Notes: generated by a model from the sequence alone, not told the origin. DNA of 64,000 nucleotides from Lantana camara (GCA_037501455.1 CM074859.1:89486894-89550893); one strand, 5' to 3'; counted from the stretch's first letter, positions 31,241 through 43,836 are shown. A program made the numbers and translations.

Positions 31241-31812
31241 AGGGAATCCCCCTGCTAGTGCCGAGAACCATTCTGCCCAAATCTCCTGATCTTAAGTTTA
31301 TTTGTAAATATCGTGATTGCCCATTGTAATTTTCCTTTTTGCGTGGGGTTTGACCCCGACTTTTTATAGAACAATTCATCTTCCAAATTGTACGCGTTCT
31401 TTGCATTTTTGAATTTCGCTTCACTTGTTTGTTTGCTATGCTTTTATTGCCTGTTGATTCTGGACTCGTATTAAAGTGGGCAATTTTAATGAAATTACCA
31501 TAAGGTCTGTGCCTTATGAACCCATCCGCCAAGCAGACTTATGATTTTCTCTTGCTAGTAAAACTTGTACAAGGTCTGGCTCGAGCTGATATTGGATCAA
31601 TACCGACCAGAAGTTTGCTATCTACTGATTTCGTGGAGCCGAGGGATGGTACTCCTTCTTCGAAGCATTGATAGTATATCGAATGCAGATTCAAGAGGTA
31701 ATTCCAGAACTTTCAACAGTTATGACAAGTAAAAGACATCCAGATTGACTGAAGACAACTTTTATTGATATGAGCGGGGTAAGTACAAAAAGCACTTACA
31801 ATCAAAAGTAAC
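31241..31812. other. Convergent 3' ends of antisense gene and pol (element B)
   Basis: No gene. The antisense gene ends at the left and pol ends at the right, so their transcripts would converge or overlap here. The frame at 31227-31532 on the minus strand has no domain. Confidence 0.5.
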
Positions 31813-32764
31813 TTAAACATAAAATTTCTTAAGCTTGTGAGCATTCCAAGATCTGGGAATGGTATTCTCGTCCATATCTTCAAGGTGGTAGGCTCTGTTG
31901 CGGCCTATTTCTGCAATGCGATAGGGGCCATCCCAGTTGGGTTGTAGTTTGCCTACGTGCTTGGTTACTTCGACCTTCTTGAGGACCAAGTCACCTATTT
32001 GGAAGGCGCGGGGTTTAACGCCTTTGTTGTAGCTCCGAGCCACGGTGGCTCGATACTGTTGCATGCGTTGGAAACCCTTCTGTCGGACTTCTTCAATTGT
32101 ATCGAGCTCATGTGCTTGGTCTTCTGCATTCCTAGCAAGATGGTAGTTGGAAACCCTTATGTCAGTCCTATCACGGTTCTTGGGGTGGTGCGGTAGGCCC
32201 ATAGGACCCCATCAAGTTCATCGACCCAGGCTCCCTTCTTAGCCTCGAGCCTGGTCTAGAAATTCTGAATGATTATGCGATTGATGACTTCGACCTGGCC
32301 GTTTGCTTGTAGGTCGCCTACTGATGCAAAACGTTGGCTGATGCCCATGTCTGAGCAGTATGATCTGGTACTGGCACTTTGGAACTGCGTCCCGTTGTCG
32401 CAAATTAGGACCCTTGGAACTCTGAACCTGTAGATGATATTCTGCCAAAAGAAATTTTGGATAACCTTGTCTGTGATTTTTGCGGCCGGTTGGGCTTTGA
32501 CCCACTTGGAGAAGTACTCCACGGTAACTATCAAGTATTGCCTCGACCAGTGGCGAGCGGGAGTGGACTCACTATATCAATCCCCCACTGGTCGAAGGGC
32601 CAGCAAATATCGACCGAGACCATCTCTGAGGGATGTTGGTGCGGAATGTTGGCGTGCTTTTGGCAATTTAAACATTTGCGGGCGTATTCCTTAGCGTCTT
32701 CATTAAGGGTGGGCCAATAGAACCCACTTCTAGAGACTTTCTTTGCTAAGGATCCACCGCCCAC
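31813..32764 (-). pseudogene. pol: Integrase (element B), frameshifted
   Basis: Three frames. 32764-32531 holds the zinc-finger Cys pair (CLNCQ) and WGIDIVSPLP with the first Asp. 32534-32256 holds ICDNGTQF (second Asp) and QANGQVEVINR (Glu). 32202-31813 holds the C-terminal domain (IGDLVLKKVEVTKHVGKLQPNWDGPYR) and ends at KFYV then stop. Frame changes lie near 32531 and between 32202 and 32256. All three catalytic residues remain. Same family as element A's integrase and without a chromodomain. Confidence 0.8.
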
Positions 32765-32776
32765 GTGGTTCCCGCA

Positions 32777-33481
32777 CTAGCCTCCTTGAATTTCCTCCAG
32801 GACATCCTGGGCTTGGGATGGACGGAGGCACCTCTTTGTTAGTCCCATATATGCCCTCTTGTACAACCTCCCTTTCGAGCCAAGAGAGTAACTTGCTGCT
32901 TTGTATCTGAGGCGCCTTGCTGCATTCCTATCGGCTGGCATAACCTTATCTTTGAGGTATAATATGATTCCATCGAGCCAGCAAGGCTCGACTGGGTCGA
33001 TTGAGCACACAGTTTCTGCTTCTCCGTCAATCACTCTACCTTTGCTTAAAAGATAAGTGATGCTCTGGTCCTTGGAGCCTCTCATCCCGTTTGCAAATTT
33101 GGACAGGGCATCCGCTCGCATGTTCTCTTCCCGTGGCACCTATTGCAGCTTGAACTCTTTGAACCCAGATGCCAAAGATTTGACTTTGGCAAGGTACTTG
33201 ACCATTGATTCTTCTCGCGCTTCATAGGAGCCTTCGACCTGGCTCGATACTAGCTGCGAGTCCGTGATCACTGAGATCCTCTCAATCCTATGGTCCTTGA
33301 CGATTTTGAGGCCTGCAATAAGCGTCTCGTACTCTGCTTCATTGTTGGTAGCTGGGAAGTCTAAGGAGATGGCGAAATCAAGCTCTTAACCTTTTATACT
33401 TATCAAGGATATCCCCACGCCCTCTCGTTGAGAGGTTGAGGAGCCGTCGATCGACATGGTCCACAACACCGAGCGCTGGGT
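32777..33481 (-). pseudogene. pol: RNase H domain and tail (element B), with stops
   Basis: RNase H motifs are read across 33480-33140: SIDGSSTSQ, NNEAEYE and ITDSQL. The tail VPREENMRADALSKFANG opens the frame 33139-32777. In-frame stops occur after ISIKG and after KLQ; both fit C-to-T changes of Gln codons. The domain is otherwise recognisable. Confidence 0.7.
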
Positions 33482-34557
33482 CTACTTGTTTAGGTCGTCC
33501 TTCTCAATGAGGAAGTCTGCAAGGATCTGGGCTTGGTACGTAGCCCTTGGCTTGTAACTGATGTCAAACTGGCTCAACTCAATCGCCCACTTCACTATTC
33601 TTCCTGTAGCATCCGGCTTCTCCAGGACTTGGCGCAGGCCTTGGTCTGTGAGGACCACAATTGAATGGGATTGGAAGTAGGGCCTTAGCTTTTTTGAGGT
33701 ATGCACAAGCGCCAGAGCGAACTTCTCAATTTCCAAGTAGCGTGTCTCCGCACCATGCAATATCTTGCTCACATAGTATACTGGCATGTGCTTTCTCAGA
33801 AGAGCGAGAGATGAACCTGTTCAGAGAGATGATTCGACCCACCAGACGTTGGATGTCTCTGATCGTGTAGGGCCTATTGATGCTTTTTAATGCTAGGATC
33901 TTCTCCAGGTTTGCTTCAATCCCCCTTTGGCTGACAATGTAGCCCAGGAACTTTCCTCCTTCTACGCCAAATGAGCACTTATTCGGGTTCAGCTTCATCC
34001 GATACTTGCGCACTAGGTCGAAAGTCCGACCCAGATCCTCCAGGAGTATCTCTGCCTTCTCGCTTTTCACGATCATGTCGTCAACGTATACCTCCGTTGT
34101 TTTTCCACGGGCACTAGGCTGGCAGGAAGGCAAGATGTTTCATCCTCAAATACTTTGTTGACCAGCCTCTGATAGGTGGTGCCGACATTCTTTAATCCGT
34201 ACAGCATGACCTCAAAACAGTATATGCCCTTGACTACTATGAACACAGTCTTCTTGTTATCCTCTTGAGCCATGAATTTCTGGTAGTAGCCCTGGAAGGC
34301 ATCCATCATGCTTAAGAGCTCAGAGCCTGCGGTTGAGTTGACCAGTTGGTCAATCCGCGGAAGAGGATAGGGATCTTTGGGGCTTTGTTTAAATCCGTGA
34401 AGTCGTTACACATTCGCCATTTCCCGCCTGTCTTAGCAACCAGAACAACATTGCAGAGCCAATCGACATACTTGGCTGGTGTGATGTACCCAGCGTCTAG
34501 GAGCTTGTTGACTTCCTGCTCGATTATTATGTTGCGCTCGTCGCTCTGCCTTCTCAA
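33482..34557 (-). pseudogene. pol: Reverse transcriptase (element B) with internal deletion
   Basis: Fragments in different frames: 34557-34312 (WRMCNDFTDLNKA), 34309-34073 (MMDAFQGYYQKF, LKNVGTTYQRLVN), 34133-33726 (EVYVDDMIVKS near 34077-34088, LNPNKCSFG, GKFLGYIVS, LNRFISRS) and 33787-33482 (MPVYYVSKILHGAETRYLEIEKFA). Compared with element A, about 250 bp are missing between LNRFISRS and the LRKHMPVYY segment, near 33800. Several small indels also shift the frame. The catalytic YVDD remains but no working RT could be made. Confidence 0.8.
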
Positions 34558-34907
34558 CCTTTATTTGATAGGTCGAAAACTTAGGTCGACATTTAAATGG
34601 TGTTCAATGATCTTTAGGTCGACCCCCACCAGGTCCGAGGCCTTTTAGGCAAACACGTCTGCGTTTTCACGCAAGAATTGAATGAGCATACATTGTTGTT
34701 TACCTTTCAAATTAGCTCCGATGTTGGTTGTTTTATCTTTATCGTCAGGCACCAGCTGAATGGGACAATGGCACCCGCAGCTACGATCTTTCCATCATCC
34801 AATTTTCTCTTCTTTCTGGCGATGGTGGAAAGTCATTTGCTTAGAGCACATTTCTGCTGTCGGGTCATCTGGGTCGGCCAACTCCGTATCCAGGAAGTCA
34901 TCAATAT

Positions 34908-35714
34908 TCAGCAAAGAGACCGGGGATTGTTAGGAAGTTTTACCTTTTCCATGGAGATGGAGTAGCATTCCCAAGATTCTAGAATATTACAACGGACTTC
35001 CCCGATTTCGTGCGGAGTTGGCAGCTTTATGGTCTGGTGATATGTGGAGATTATCGTGCGGAAGCTTATCAAGGCAGGGCGGCCCATAATGATATTGTAA
35101 GCAGAGGAGCCCTCGATCACCAAATATTCGATCTTCTGAGTGGCTCTTTTTGATAGCTTTTCCATGGAGGTGACGAGCTTGACCCGTCCCTTGGAATAGA
35201 CCTCCGACCCGCCAAAACCTGTCAAGGCCATTTTAATTGGCTCATAGTCAAGCTTATCATGAATATTCATTTTGCACAAAGTCGAGTAAAAGATAATGTT
35301 GGTTGAGCTTCCACTATCAATAAGGGTTTTGTGTACAGCGTGGTTCGCAACGTCTAGGGTGACTACCAGCTGACAACTTGGCATTCCGTTATCCCGTGGC
35401 ATCACTGGTACAAAATCCCTATCACTAAAGGAGACCTCTTGCTCCAGCCACTCCTTACCCCGCTCGACATGCATCACCTCCCTTGGGCCATAGAGCTCTC
35501 GATCCACCTGTAGTCTCGACCGCTTGCGAGCTGTTTTTGAATCTCCCCCTGCTGGGCCCCCTACTATCATGAATATCACATTGGTAGGCAGATTGTGGGG
35601 GTTCCCTTCTTCAGGCTTCTTGAGGGGCGGCTTGCGCCCCCTCCTGGAAGGTGGGGAGTCTCTTGGGTCGAACGCTTGTCGGGCTCGCTCATCCAATTTC
35701 TTGATGAACTCCAT
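34908..35714 (-). CDS. pol: Aspartic protease (element B)
   Basis: A 268-residue open frame with active site LIDSGSSTNIIF, ALTGFGGSEV and the second segment YNIIMGRPAL, then the conserved IISTYHQTIKLPTPHEIGEVRCN. The N-terminal part continues from the gag linker (MEFIKKLDERARQAFD). It is the best preserved pol segment of element B. The linker between 34558 and 34907 is broken. Confidence 0.8.
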   Translation of the reverse strand: MEFIKKLDERARQAFDPRDSPPSRRGRKPPLKKPEEGNPHNLPTNVIFMIVGGPAGGDSKTARKRSRLQVDRELYGPREVMHVERGKEWLEQEVSFSDRDFVPVMPRDNGMPSCQLVVTLDVANHAVHKTLIDSGSSTNIIFYSTLCKMNIHDKLDYEPIKMALTGFGGSEVYSKGRVKLVTSMEKLSKRATQKIEYLVIEGSSAYNIIMGRPALISFRTIISTYHQTIKLPTPHEIGEVRCNILESWECYSISMEKVKLPNNPRSLC

Positions 35715-36865
35715 CAGGTGGCCCCCTTAGATCAACCTCCCAACCTCTTTGCACAAGGCAATGCACTCAGAAGTTCAGTGCCCAAACTGCATGTGGTAGG
35801 CACAGCGCTTGCCCGACTCCTTGGCCTTCTTAGTTCCCTTTTACTGCTTTGGTTTCTTGAGCAGCCCTTGATCCATGACCTCATAGATCTCCTCAATGGG
35901 GCAGACTAGAGGGGTGGCTTTCTTGACTCCGCTGCCCGAGGGAATCTCCCTTTTGAGCTTTTGCTCCATCCGACTGGAGAGCCTGCGAGGCTTGGACCTA
36001 GGTGGGTCGGACCTAGGGTGTCGATCGACAGCTTGCTCATAAGCCCGTCTCTCGTTTCAGCGCGCTTGCGCTTGCGTGGTTGACCTGACTTCTTTCAAGC
36101 ACATAAAACGATTGGCAATGGCCATGACCTCCTCCATTTTCTGCGGGGACTAGAGGATGATCTCATCAGTGCAGTCCCTGTGTCGGATGGCCTTGTGAAG
36201 TGCCTGGGTCAGCACGTCGATCCCAGGGTGCTTCACTTGGACAAATACCTCGTTGAAACGGGCATAGAAGCTCCTCAGGGTCTCCCCCTCCTCTTGGAGG
36301 ATATTATAGAGATAAGTTGACTGGAGCTTAACTCCCGCCATGGAGGAGAAATGGGCCTTGAACTTTTCGGCCAGGAGAGCATATTTCCTGATGCTATGCG
36401 GGGCCAATCTTTCGAACCAGTCTTGGGCTGGACCCTCGAGCGTGGTTTCGAAGATTTTGGCCCAAATGTGGCTGTTGTGGCCATAGAGGCTGACTTGAGC
36501 CTCGAACTTGGAACAGTGTTTCACGAGATCTGTGTTCCCGTGATAATGGGCAGATTGCTGGGGACTTTATCCACCACCTTCACGTCAATAATGACGTCCT
36601 AGAAGGGGGATTTGGCCTCCCTCTCACTGCAATATACCCTTCCCTGATGTTGGGAAGGGTGATCGTCTTGGTTGGTAGGCATCCGGGCTTCTGGGCCTTG
36701 CTTGCGGGGAATATGGGAAGACACTTCCTCCTGTGGGTCAAAATATTCTGACCCATGGCCCATGGCCTGGGTCGAGAAGGTATTGCTGTTGCTGTTGTTG
36801 TTGTTGTTGCTGTTGCTGTTATCCTCTCCTGGGGATCTGATTCCGAAGGTCATCGGGGTCGACAC
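35715..36865 (-). pseudogene. gag: Gag, central and C-terminal part (element B)
   Basis: The frame 36524-36150 carries the gag domain (WAKIFETTLEGPAQDWFERLAPHSI, LRSFYARFNEVF). The zinc-knuckle-like box reads CAYHMQFGH, a stop, then TSEC near 35780. The stop fits CGA to TGA. The frame 36865-36599 is the Asn/Ser-rich region before it, encoded by a GTT/GCT repeat. Element H inserted at 36866 after the GACAC duplication, so the N-terminus is at 53231-53695 and 56945-57078. Confidence 0.75.
36778..36822 (+). repeat. (GTT/GCT)n trinucleotide repeat in gag of element B
   Basis: About 15 GTT and GCT triplets, read on the minus strand as an Asn/Ser run in gag. Likely variable in length. Confidence 0.8.
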
Positions 36866-38881
36866 TGCTGGTACAAGGACCCGAAATAGTACTGTTCTGG
36901 GACCATACTTTAAAATTTTCCCTAATATACAGGTATCAAAATATTTCTAAAATATTTAAATACAAACAGCGGAAGACTAGCCGGAACTACTCAATTTTAT
37001 ACATGCAATTGATAATAAATTTTAAATCACAAAGCAGATAAATAAGGCATGCAATTAACACTTAAGAGCACCTAATTTATCATGTTTAAACAAAATATAA
37101 TATAAAAATACCTTTCACCGAAGATGGCTACTGCGCTCGGAATTCACCTCCCGAGAACCCGATACCCAATCTCCTCGTGAAACCGGCAGAGCTTCCCTGC
37201 AATAACCCCAGAGAAACCCTCGGAGTGTGGGCTCCGAAAGTATTTCTCTAAATACTTAGAGAAAATAAAACTCTAAACTGAAAAACCCTTTTTAGGGTTT
37301 AATCTCCCGAAATTAAGCGTTTTATATATAAACCCCTAATTAAAATTAATTCCAAAAAAATTGAAATTAACTAGGAGAAAAGGGATATGGTTTCAAAGCT
37401 AAGAACTCAGCCAAGACCTCTCCCAAAAGTTGTGAGAAAAAATGAGGAGCCAAGCCCCCTATTTATAGGGGAAAAACCGAGGGTAAAATTGTAATTTCAC
37501 AACCCACTTGCGTACAGAACTTGAACACAAATTCTGAGGTGACCACGTCGTAGCTCTCTTCACCATGAGTCCAGTGCCGCCCGCCACTCGCCGGAATTCG
37601 CTGCCACGCGCCCTCACACGCCACCAGAAGGTGGCACATGTATTACACTCTCTGCCCTCTAGGGTTTCTGTTACACGTAGCCTGCTGCGCTGGCGCCACC
37701 TCAGTGCCACCTCACCCCATTCGCTGGCATGGCCTGACATGTCAGCTGACACGTCACCCACTACCACGTCATCAAATTTTTATTTTTATTTTTTCAAAAT
37801 AAAATTTCGGGCATTTCCAACACTTTGCAACATGATTTATTTTCTTAAAATAAATCCCTTGGCTATTTTCAAACACTTCGAAAATTTATTTCTTTCTTTC
37901 CTTTTAATGTTTTATCTTCGGGTTTTCGATTGGGGCTTGCAGGGGGACCTGCAGGACTAATTAATTTTAGCTCCAAACGGGTTAATATATTATCATCCCA
38001 TGATAATAATTAATTACCGTTTAACAATATTTAATTCCACTAAATAAGTATTGTTGCACTCTAAAATTAATTAAATTATTCACGAATTTCTCGATCTAGA
38101 ATAATTTTGCATTTTACTCCTCCGTGTAGATATCCATGAAAAATAAATTAATACTACTATCATTTATTCTTCACTTCTAATCTGAAATCTCCTGATTCGC
38201 CTTAAGTTCAAATCTCTTGTACGTGAAACACATTCAACATACAACTTCAATGATGCATCACACGAAGTACTTTGGCCAAATTTTTAATTCGAACTTTGTA
38301 AATCCATTTCAGGAATACCTTTTAACTTTCCAGCAAAGCCACAGATTCCTCGATCAATAGTTCTCTTTAGCATATTTCATGTAATCACTGAACGTACAAA
38401 GGTTTCTGTCATTCGATATCGAGACCTCACTTATGAGCAAGTTACACTGATTAACACTACATGCCTAAAGTCGAAATACTACAAGGATTAAGAGTTCAAT
38501 TCTCCATAAGATTTGTTCATTTTAGATAGTAGTTTAAAATGAACTATCTTAGTGGTCCAGTTCGATGTTTCCAAATCTATTAAATCATCAATGTGTTATA
38601 ACTGGAAACTCTATTTCCCTATGACGAAAGGCTAATCATCTTATATAACACATTATAGTCTCGATAAGAACTTATTCTTATCTTACCGACTAGAACTTTA
38701 ATAACACGTGATTTCGATATCCAAAGTCCTTTCCTATGAAACACATTTTATATAAGAATATCATCACATGATATTAATTATATTAATATACTCATAACTT
38801 GTAATAATTTTCATTTTATTAATCCAATAAAATACGAAGTATTTATAAAGAAATTGGATTTTCAGCGCACTAATCCCAACA
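36866..38881 (-). repeat. 3' LTR of copia element H
   Basis: 2016 bp, TGCTGGTACAAGGACC to AATCCCAACA on the plus strand. It matches 51234-53230 throughout. On the sense strand it starts TGTTGGGATTAG and ends ACCAGCA. Two stretches of CACGTCACC-type repeats near 37740-37765 differ in length from the other LTR. Confidence 0.92.
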
Positions 38882-38896
38882 ATCTCTCACTTGCCC
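38882..38896 (-). other. Polypurine tract of copia element H
   Basis: On the minus strand GGGCAAGTGAGAGAT sits directly before the LTR start TGTTGGG. Confidence 0.7.
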
Positions 38897-39595
38897 TAAA
38901 TCCAATTGGCTACAAATCTAAGCTCCATCCCTTCTACATAAGTATTAAAACTCTTTTTCGCCAAAGTCTTAGTGTAGGGATCTGCTAGATTGTTTGCCGA
39001 ATCAATCTTTACTACTGCCACTTCTCCACGTTCCACATAATCTCGAATAATGTGGAACTTTCTCTCGATGTGCTTTGGACGTTTATGACTGCGAGGTTCC
39101 TTGGAGTTGGCCACCGCTCCAACATTGTCACAGTACAATGTGATCGGTGTAAGTCCATCTTTGAAGACTTCTAAATCCATCAGGAAATTTCAAAACCAAT
39201 ACGCTTCTTTGGCTACTTCCGAAGCTGCCACGTATTCGGCTTCCATGGTGGAGTCAATAATGCAACTTTGCTTAATACTCCTCCAACTTACGGCTGCTCC
39301 TCCCAGAGTAAACACGTATCCAGACGTCGAACGTCTAGAATCTAGATCAGATTGAAAAATCTGAATCTGTGTATCCTATGGGAATGAGCTCATCACTGCG
39401 ATAAATAAGCATATAATCCCGAGTTCTTCTCAAGTACTTCAATATATGCTTTACAGCTATCCAGTGCTGGGGTCCAGAGTTTGACTGATATCTGCTGACC
39501 ATACCTACAGCATAATAGATATCTGGCCTTGTACATAACATGGTATACATGAGGCTTCCGACTGCCGAGGCATACAAAACATTTTTCATTTCCTC
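38896..39595 (-). CDS. pol: Copia RNase H domain (element H)
   Basis: The frame 39589-39347 holds [19 protein letters not shown] and [16 protein letters not shown]; the frame 39180-38896 holds [36 protein letters not shown] and [15 protein letters not shown]. These are the standard copia RNase H motifs, with catalytic Asp residues in YTDSD and YCDN. Between them [17 protein letters not shown] is read, then a stop before NFLMDLEVF. The C-terminus stops at 38896, next to the polypurine tract. Confidence 0.85.
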
Positions 39596-39619
39596 TGTCT
39601 ATTCAGGTGTCTTGGGACA

Positions 39620-40857
39620 CTAATCTCGAGACAGATAAACTCCATGTCTGAAAGGTAATGAACTTTTCTTGGAGTCAGCCATATTGTACCTTACCAACAT
39701 CTTATCTATATATGTTGCTTGTGATAAACCAATCATTTTATTCTTACGATCACGACAAAGTCTGATCCCTAAAATATAACTGGCCTCACCTAGGTCTTTC
39801 ATGTCAAATTGATTTGACAACCAAGTCTTGACTGGTGACAATACTCCTGTGTCATTTCCAATGAGCAAAATATCGTCTACGTATAAAACTAAAAATTTTA
39901 CAACACTACTCTGATGTCTTTTGTACACACATGGTTCATCAGGCAACTGTATAAATCCAAAGGATTTAATTGCTTCATTAAATCTGATGTTCCATGATCT
40001 AGACGCTTGCTTAAGACCATAGATTGATCTATTAAGCTTGCATACCATATGATCCTGATTTCTGGCTATAAAGCCCTCAGGTTGAGCCATGTATATCTCT
40101 TCTTGAAGATGCCCTTTAAAGAAGGCAGTCTTCACATTCATTGCCAGATTTCATAATCATAATGAGCGGCAATAGAGAGAAGAATTCTTATGGACTTAAG
40201 CATTGCTACGGGTGAGAAGGTTTCAACGTAATCGATACCTTCTTTCTGAGTATAACCCTTTGCCACAAGCCTTGCTTTAAAGGTTTCTACCTTTCCGTCT
40301 ACTCCTCTTTTCTGCTTGTAGACCCATTTGCATCCAATAGGTTTAATGCCCTCAGGCGCCTTTACAAGTTCCCAGACTTTATTAGAATACATTGAATCTA
40401 ACTCAGATTCCATGGCTTTGACCCAACGGTCAGCGTCTATATCTATTATAGCTTCATCATATGTGATATGATCAGATATGTCAGATTCAACCACTTGGGT
40501 TAATCCTAAGTATCTGTCAGGTGCCCTGACAATCGTCCCACTACGACGAGGTTGTTGTGTACTTGTCCCTACATCATATGTTGTATCTGGTACATCATAT
40601 GTATCCAACATATTTTCAGTTATTATGGGTTCTTGGAGCTCAGTATCTGATACTGTCGTTTCTTCTAACACTATTTTGCTTCTACCCTTGTGGTCATTTA
40701 CGAAATCGTCTTTGAGATATTTAGCATTAGTGCTTACAAACACTTTGTGATCTCTCGGATCGTAAAATATCCCACCTCTTGTTCCTTTAGGATAACCTAT
40801 GAACAAACAAACCTCTGTTCTTGATTCCAACTTATCACATGGGTTGGGCTTCCCCAT
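39620..40857 (-). pseudogene. pol: Copia reverse transcriptase (element H), one frameshift
   Basis: The frame 40857-40138 begins after integrase ([14 protein letters not shown]), passes the variable linker, and enters RT at WVKAMESELDSMYSN, WVYKQKRGVDGKVETFKARLVAKGYTQ and DYVETFSPVAMLKSIR. It ends at IWQ then TGA. The frame 40141-39620 continues with MNVKTAFFKGHLQEEIYM, CKLNRSIYGLKQASRSW and the catalytic LYVDDILLIGND. The family sequence there is WQMDVKTAF, so a one-base loss near 40141 explains the break. Catalytic residues are kept. Confidence 0.88.
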
Positions 40858-41985
40858 ATGCGAAAATAGGAGATACTAAGCTTTCGCCCTTGCCACAGTT
40901 CCATTGGTGTTTTAGGAACCGACTTGGATGGAACATGGTTTAATATGTGAGCCACTGTTTCGAGAGCAAAGCCCCAAAACGAACTTGGTAGGGTAGCATG
41001 ACTCATCATGGATCTTACCATTTTCATTAGAGTTCTATTTCTCTTTTCTGCAATACCATTCTGTTGGGGTGTACCCGGTGCAGATAACTGAGATTTAATC
41101 CCATTTGCACTGAGAAATTCTAGAAACTCTATAGACAAATACCCTCCACCACTATCTGATTGAAGTGTCTTGATACGTTTCCCAATTTGATTCTCGACTT
41201 CAGCCTTATATTCTTTGAACTTTTCAAAAGCATCAGATTTATGTCTCATCAAATAGACGTATCCGTATCTGGAATAATCATCCGTAAAAGTGATGAAATA
41301 CTCAAAACCTCCTCTTGCTTGAATACTCATAGGACCACACACATCCGTATGAATTAATTCAAGTAACTCTGTAGCTCGATTACCTTTAGTCTTGAAAGAC
41401 CTCTTGGTCATTTTTCCTTCTAAACAGGATTCACAGACTGGAAGTTCTGTCAAGTCCAAAGGACTTAACAGTCCATCTAAAATTAGTCTTTGGATCCTAT
41501 TCGGATTAATATGACCAAGGCGTAGGTGCCACTTGTATACCTCATTAGGCATAGGAGTTTTTCTCTTGGATGGTAAGTCAAGTTTAGTAGTGTTAAGTTC
41601 GGAATTAGGGGTTTTATCTGGATATAATAAGAAAAGACCATCGTTTATTGTATCAGAGCAAATAAACCTTTTAATATGCTTAATGGTTAGACATCGTTCA
41701 AAATAAACATTAAAGCCATTATTTATTAAACAACTAACAGAAATCAAATTTCTGCGAATAGAAGGTACATATAAAGTGTCTTTTAAAATCAAAACCCTAC
41801 TGCCAAAATATAATTCTACAGTCCCTACTGTTAATACAGATATACTAGTATTATCTCCAAGCAGTAGCTGCATCTCGCCATCTTCAAGCTTCCTGGTTAG
41901 CTTGAATCCCTACAATGAATTGCAGATATGATTAATTGAACCTGAGTCCACACACCAAGAATCTGGTGGACTTCCAACTAAACAT
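40797..41985 (-). CDS. pol: Copia protease end and integrase (element H)
   Basis: Protease active site DSWCVDSG lies near 41941-41965, followed by a stop before the 358-residue frame 41873-40797. That frame contains the rest of protease ([16 protein letters not shown]), the integrase HHCC finger ([12 protein letters not shown] and CESCLEGKM), then HTDVCGP (Asp), LQSDSGGGY (Asp) and [14 protein letters not shown] (Glu). The usual SDRGGEY is changed to SDSGGGY, which may impair activity. It overlaps the RT frame near 40857, a further frame change. Confidence 0.85.
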
Positions 41986-42049
41986 ACTTCTAATAAACAA
42001 GACATCATCATACCTTGTGCAGACGACTTAGAAGGAAGACTGGCTAAGT

Positions 42050-42834
42050 ATTTTGGGCAATTCCTTTTCCAGTGCCCATTTCCTCCACAATGGAAACATT
42101 TTCCCTTGCTTGGCTTAGCTTTCTTCTTCTGAACCTTACCTTTAGGATTGGAAACTTTTCCCTTTCCTTTCTTCCACTTATTAGCTTTTGGAGCCGTGGA
42201 AGTCTATGCCTGCGCCAGGAGAACCATTCCCTTAGCTTTCATTACCCCTTCTACCACCTTGAGTTCATTCATTAGTTTAGGCAAAGTAAAATCCAAATTA
42301 TTCATAGAATAATTCTGCCTGAACGTATCGAATGATTTTGGTAGAGAGCATAGGATAATGTCCTATTTGTTGAGATTATCCATCTTAGCACCAAGGCTCT
42401 CAATCTCATTCAGATAAGCCATCATGTTCATAACATGATCCTGAACAGATGATTCTTCAGACATCTTAGTTACCAACAACCTTCTCATCAGCTCGTGCCT
42501 ACGTGGACGATTCTGTCCACCGAACATCTGATGAAGATATTCCGTCATGTTCTTAGCAGTAGGCATCTCATGCATTTGATGTTTAAGAATATTTGAGACA
42601 GATGCCAGGATGTAAGACATAGCCAAATCATTATTCTTGATCCACTTGGCATAGGTGTCTTTCAAAGCCTGGGTGGCTGTGGTTTCTGGTACTCCCGGAC
42701 AAGGTATCAGTGAGCACATATTTCAAACCCTCATGTCCAAACACGATATCAAGATTCATTTTCCAATCAGCATAGTTTGAACCTTCAAGCCTATTTTCCT
42801 TAATAAGTGATTGAAGTGGGCTAGCGGACGTCAT
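42050..42834 (-). pseudogene. gag: Copia gag (element H), frameshifted
   Basis: The start ATG is at 42834 (MTSASPLQSLIKENRLEGSN, then YADWKMNLDIVF). The frame 42719-42363 carries the copia gag domain (WIKNNDLAMSYILASVSN, NMTEYLHQMFGGQNR, KMSEESSVQDHVMNMMAYL). The zinc knuckle CFHCGGNGHWKRNC is at about 42060-42100 (CX2CX4HX4C intact). A frame change lies near 42700 and a stop near 42210. Gag packages the element's RNA. Confidence 0.8.
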
Positions 42835-43185
42835 TGTTTTAAAACTGAAATATTTAAAATATGCGTAAGTTATGAATCTGTATATTATTTCTTTAGCGTC
42901 TAACCATTAAATGAAATCCACATAAGTATTTTGGTTTATGCAATGATGACTCAACTAACCGCAGTTAGCTCCCCGGAAGAGAGGTCGAAAACAACTTAGA
43001 AAAGCAAGAACTATTCTTAATTAACATGTCATCTAGGTAACTCTTACAAAACTATGTTAATCTACCACATCAACCTTTGGTCTCTAAGTGAGTGTAACAG
43101 AGCTCCGAAGGGAGGTTAATATATCACTCAGTCAAGTGTACACCATTACCTAGAAATTCATACTAGTAGGTCAAGACACTCCACG
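42835..43185 (-). other. Leader of copia element H, part next to gag
   Basis: Non-coding. It would join to 50444-51233 before element I inserted. It ends with the CCACG duplication (43181-43185). Confidence 0.6.
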
Positions 43186-43526
43186 TTTCACAGGGTCGGA
43201 GTACTCGCGCAGCATTTCTGCACCACTTGGCTTCCAGCCTTCAAATCCACTTGAGCGCGCAACCGGTTTCGCTCTGCCATGAGCTCATCAGGGAGGCGGC
43301 AATAGCCCCCAACCAGTTGAGTGCTCGAAAACCCTCGACTTGCCTCCTAGTCAAGTCCAAGACCAACGACAAGCTCCCCGAATTCAATAGGGTCGGCATG
43401 CCTGACTCCACAATATCAAAGGCCTCGAGACAAAACAACGTCTTTCGGGCCATTACCCCTCCCGCTCAATAACCTAACCGGCCAACTTGTGCTTGGATGC
43501 CTGGTCGCGACTCGCAGGTCGTGACA
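43186..43526 (-). repeat. 3' LTR of element I
   Basis: 341 bp. On the sense strand it starts TGTCACGACC and ends CCCTGTGAAA, so the terminus is AA and not CA. Same length as the copy at 50098-50438. Confidence 0.85.
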
Positions 43527-43537
43527 TTCTCCCCCAT
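43527..43537 (-). other. Polypurine tract of element I
   Basis: On the minus strand ATGGGGGAGAA lies directly before the LTR start TGTCACG. Confidence 0.7.
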
Positions 43538-43836
43538 CTGATCAATGCAACACCCTCGTTGCATGGAGGATACAAAGACTCCGCCCTCTTCCAGGATCGC
43601 GTTCACGCAACCTACTCATGACCGTACTTGTGCCCCTTGCACCGGTTCATGTACACCTATGTGTCGTGCCCTCCAACTGACGCATTGTATCGTGTCCCTT
43701 ACATTAAGCAACTGTGTCGTGTCCCTTACATTAAGCAACGTGTCGTGCCTCTTGCATCTGTCGCACTCAATGCCGTGATCTCACATGCGCCACATCTCGT
43801 CGTGTAGCCCCCTTAGCAATAAGAGCGTGACCTGCT

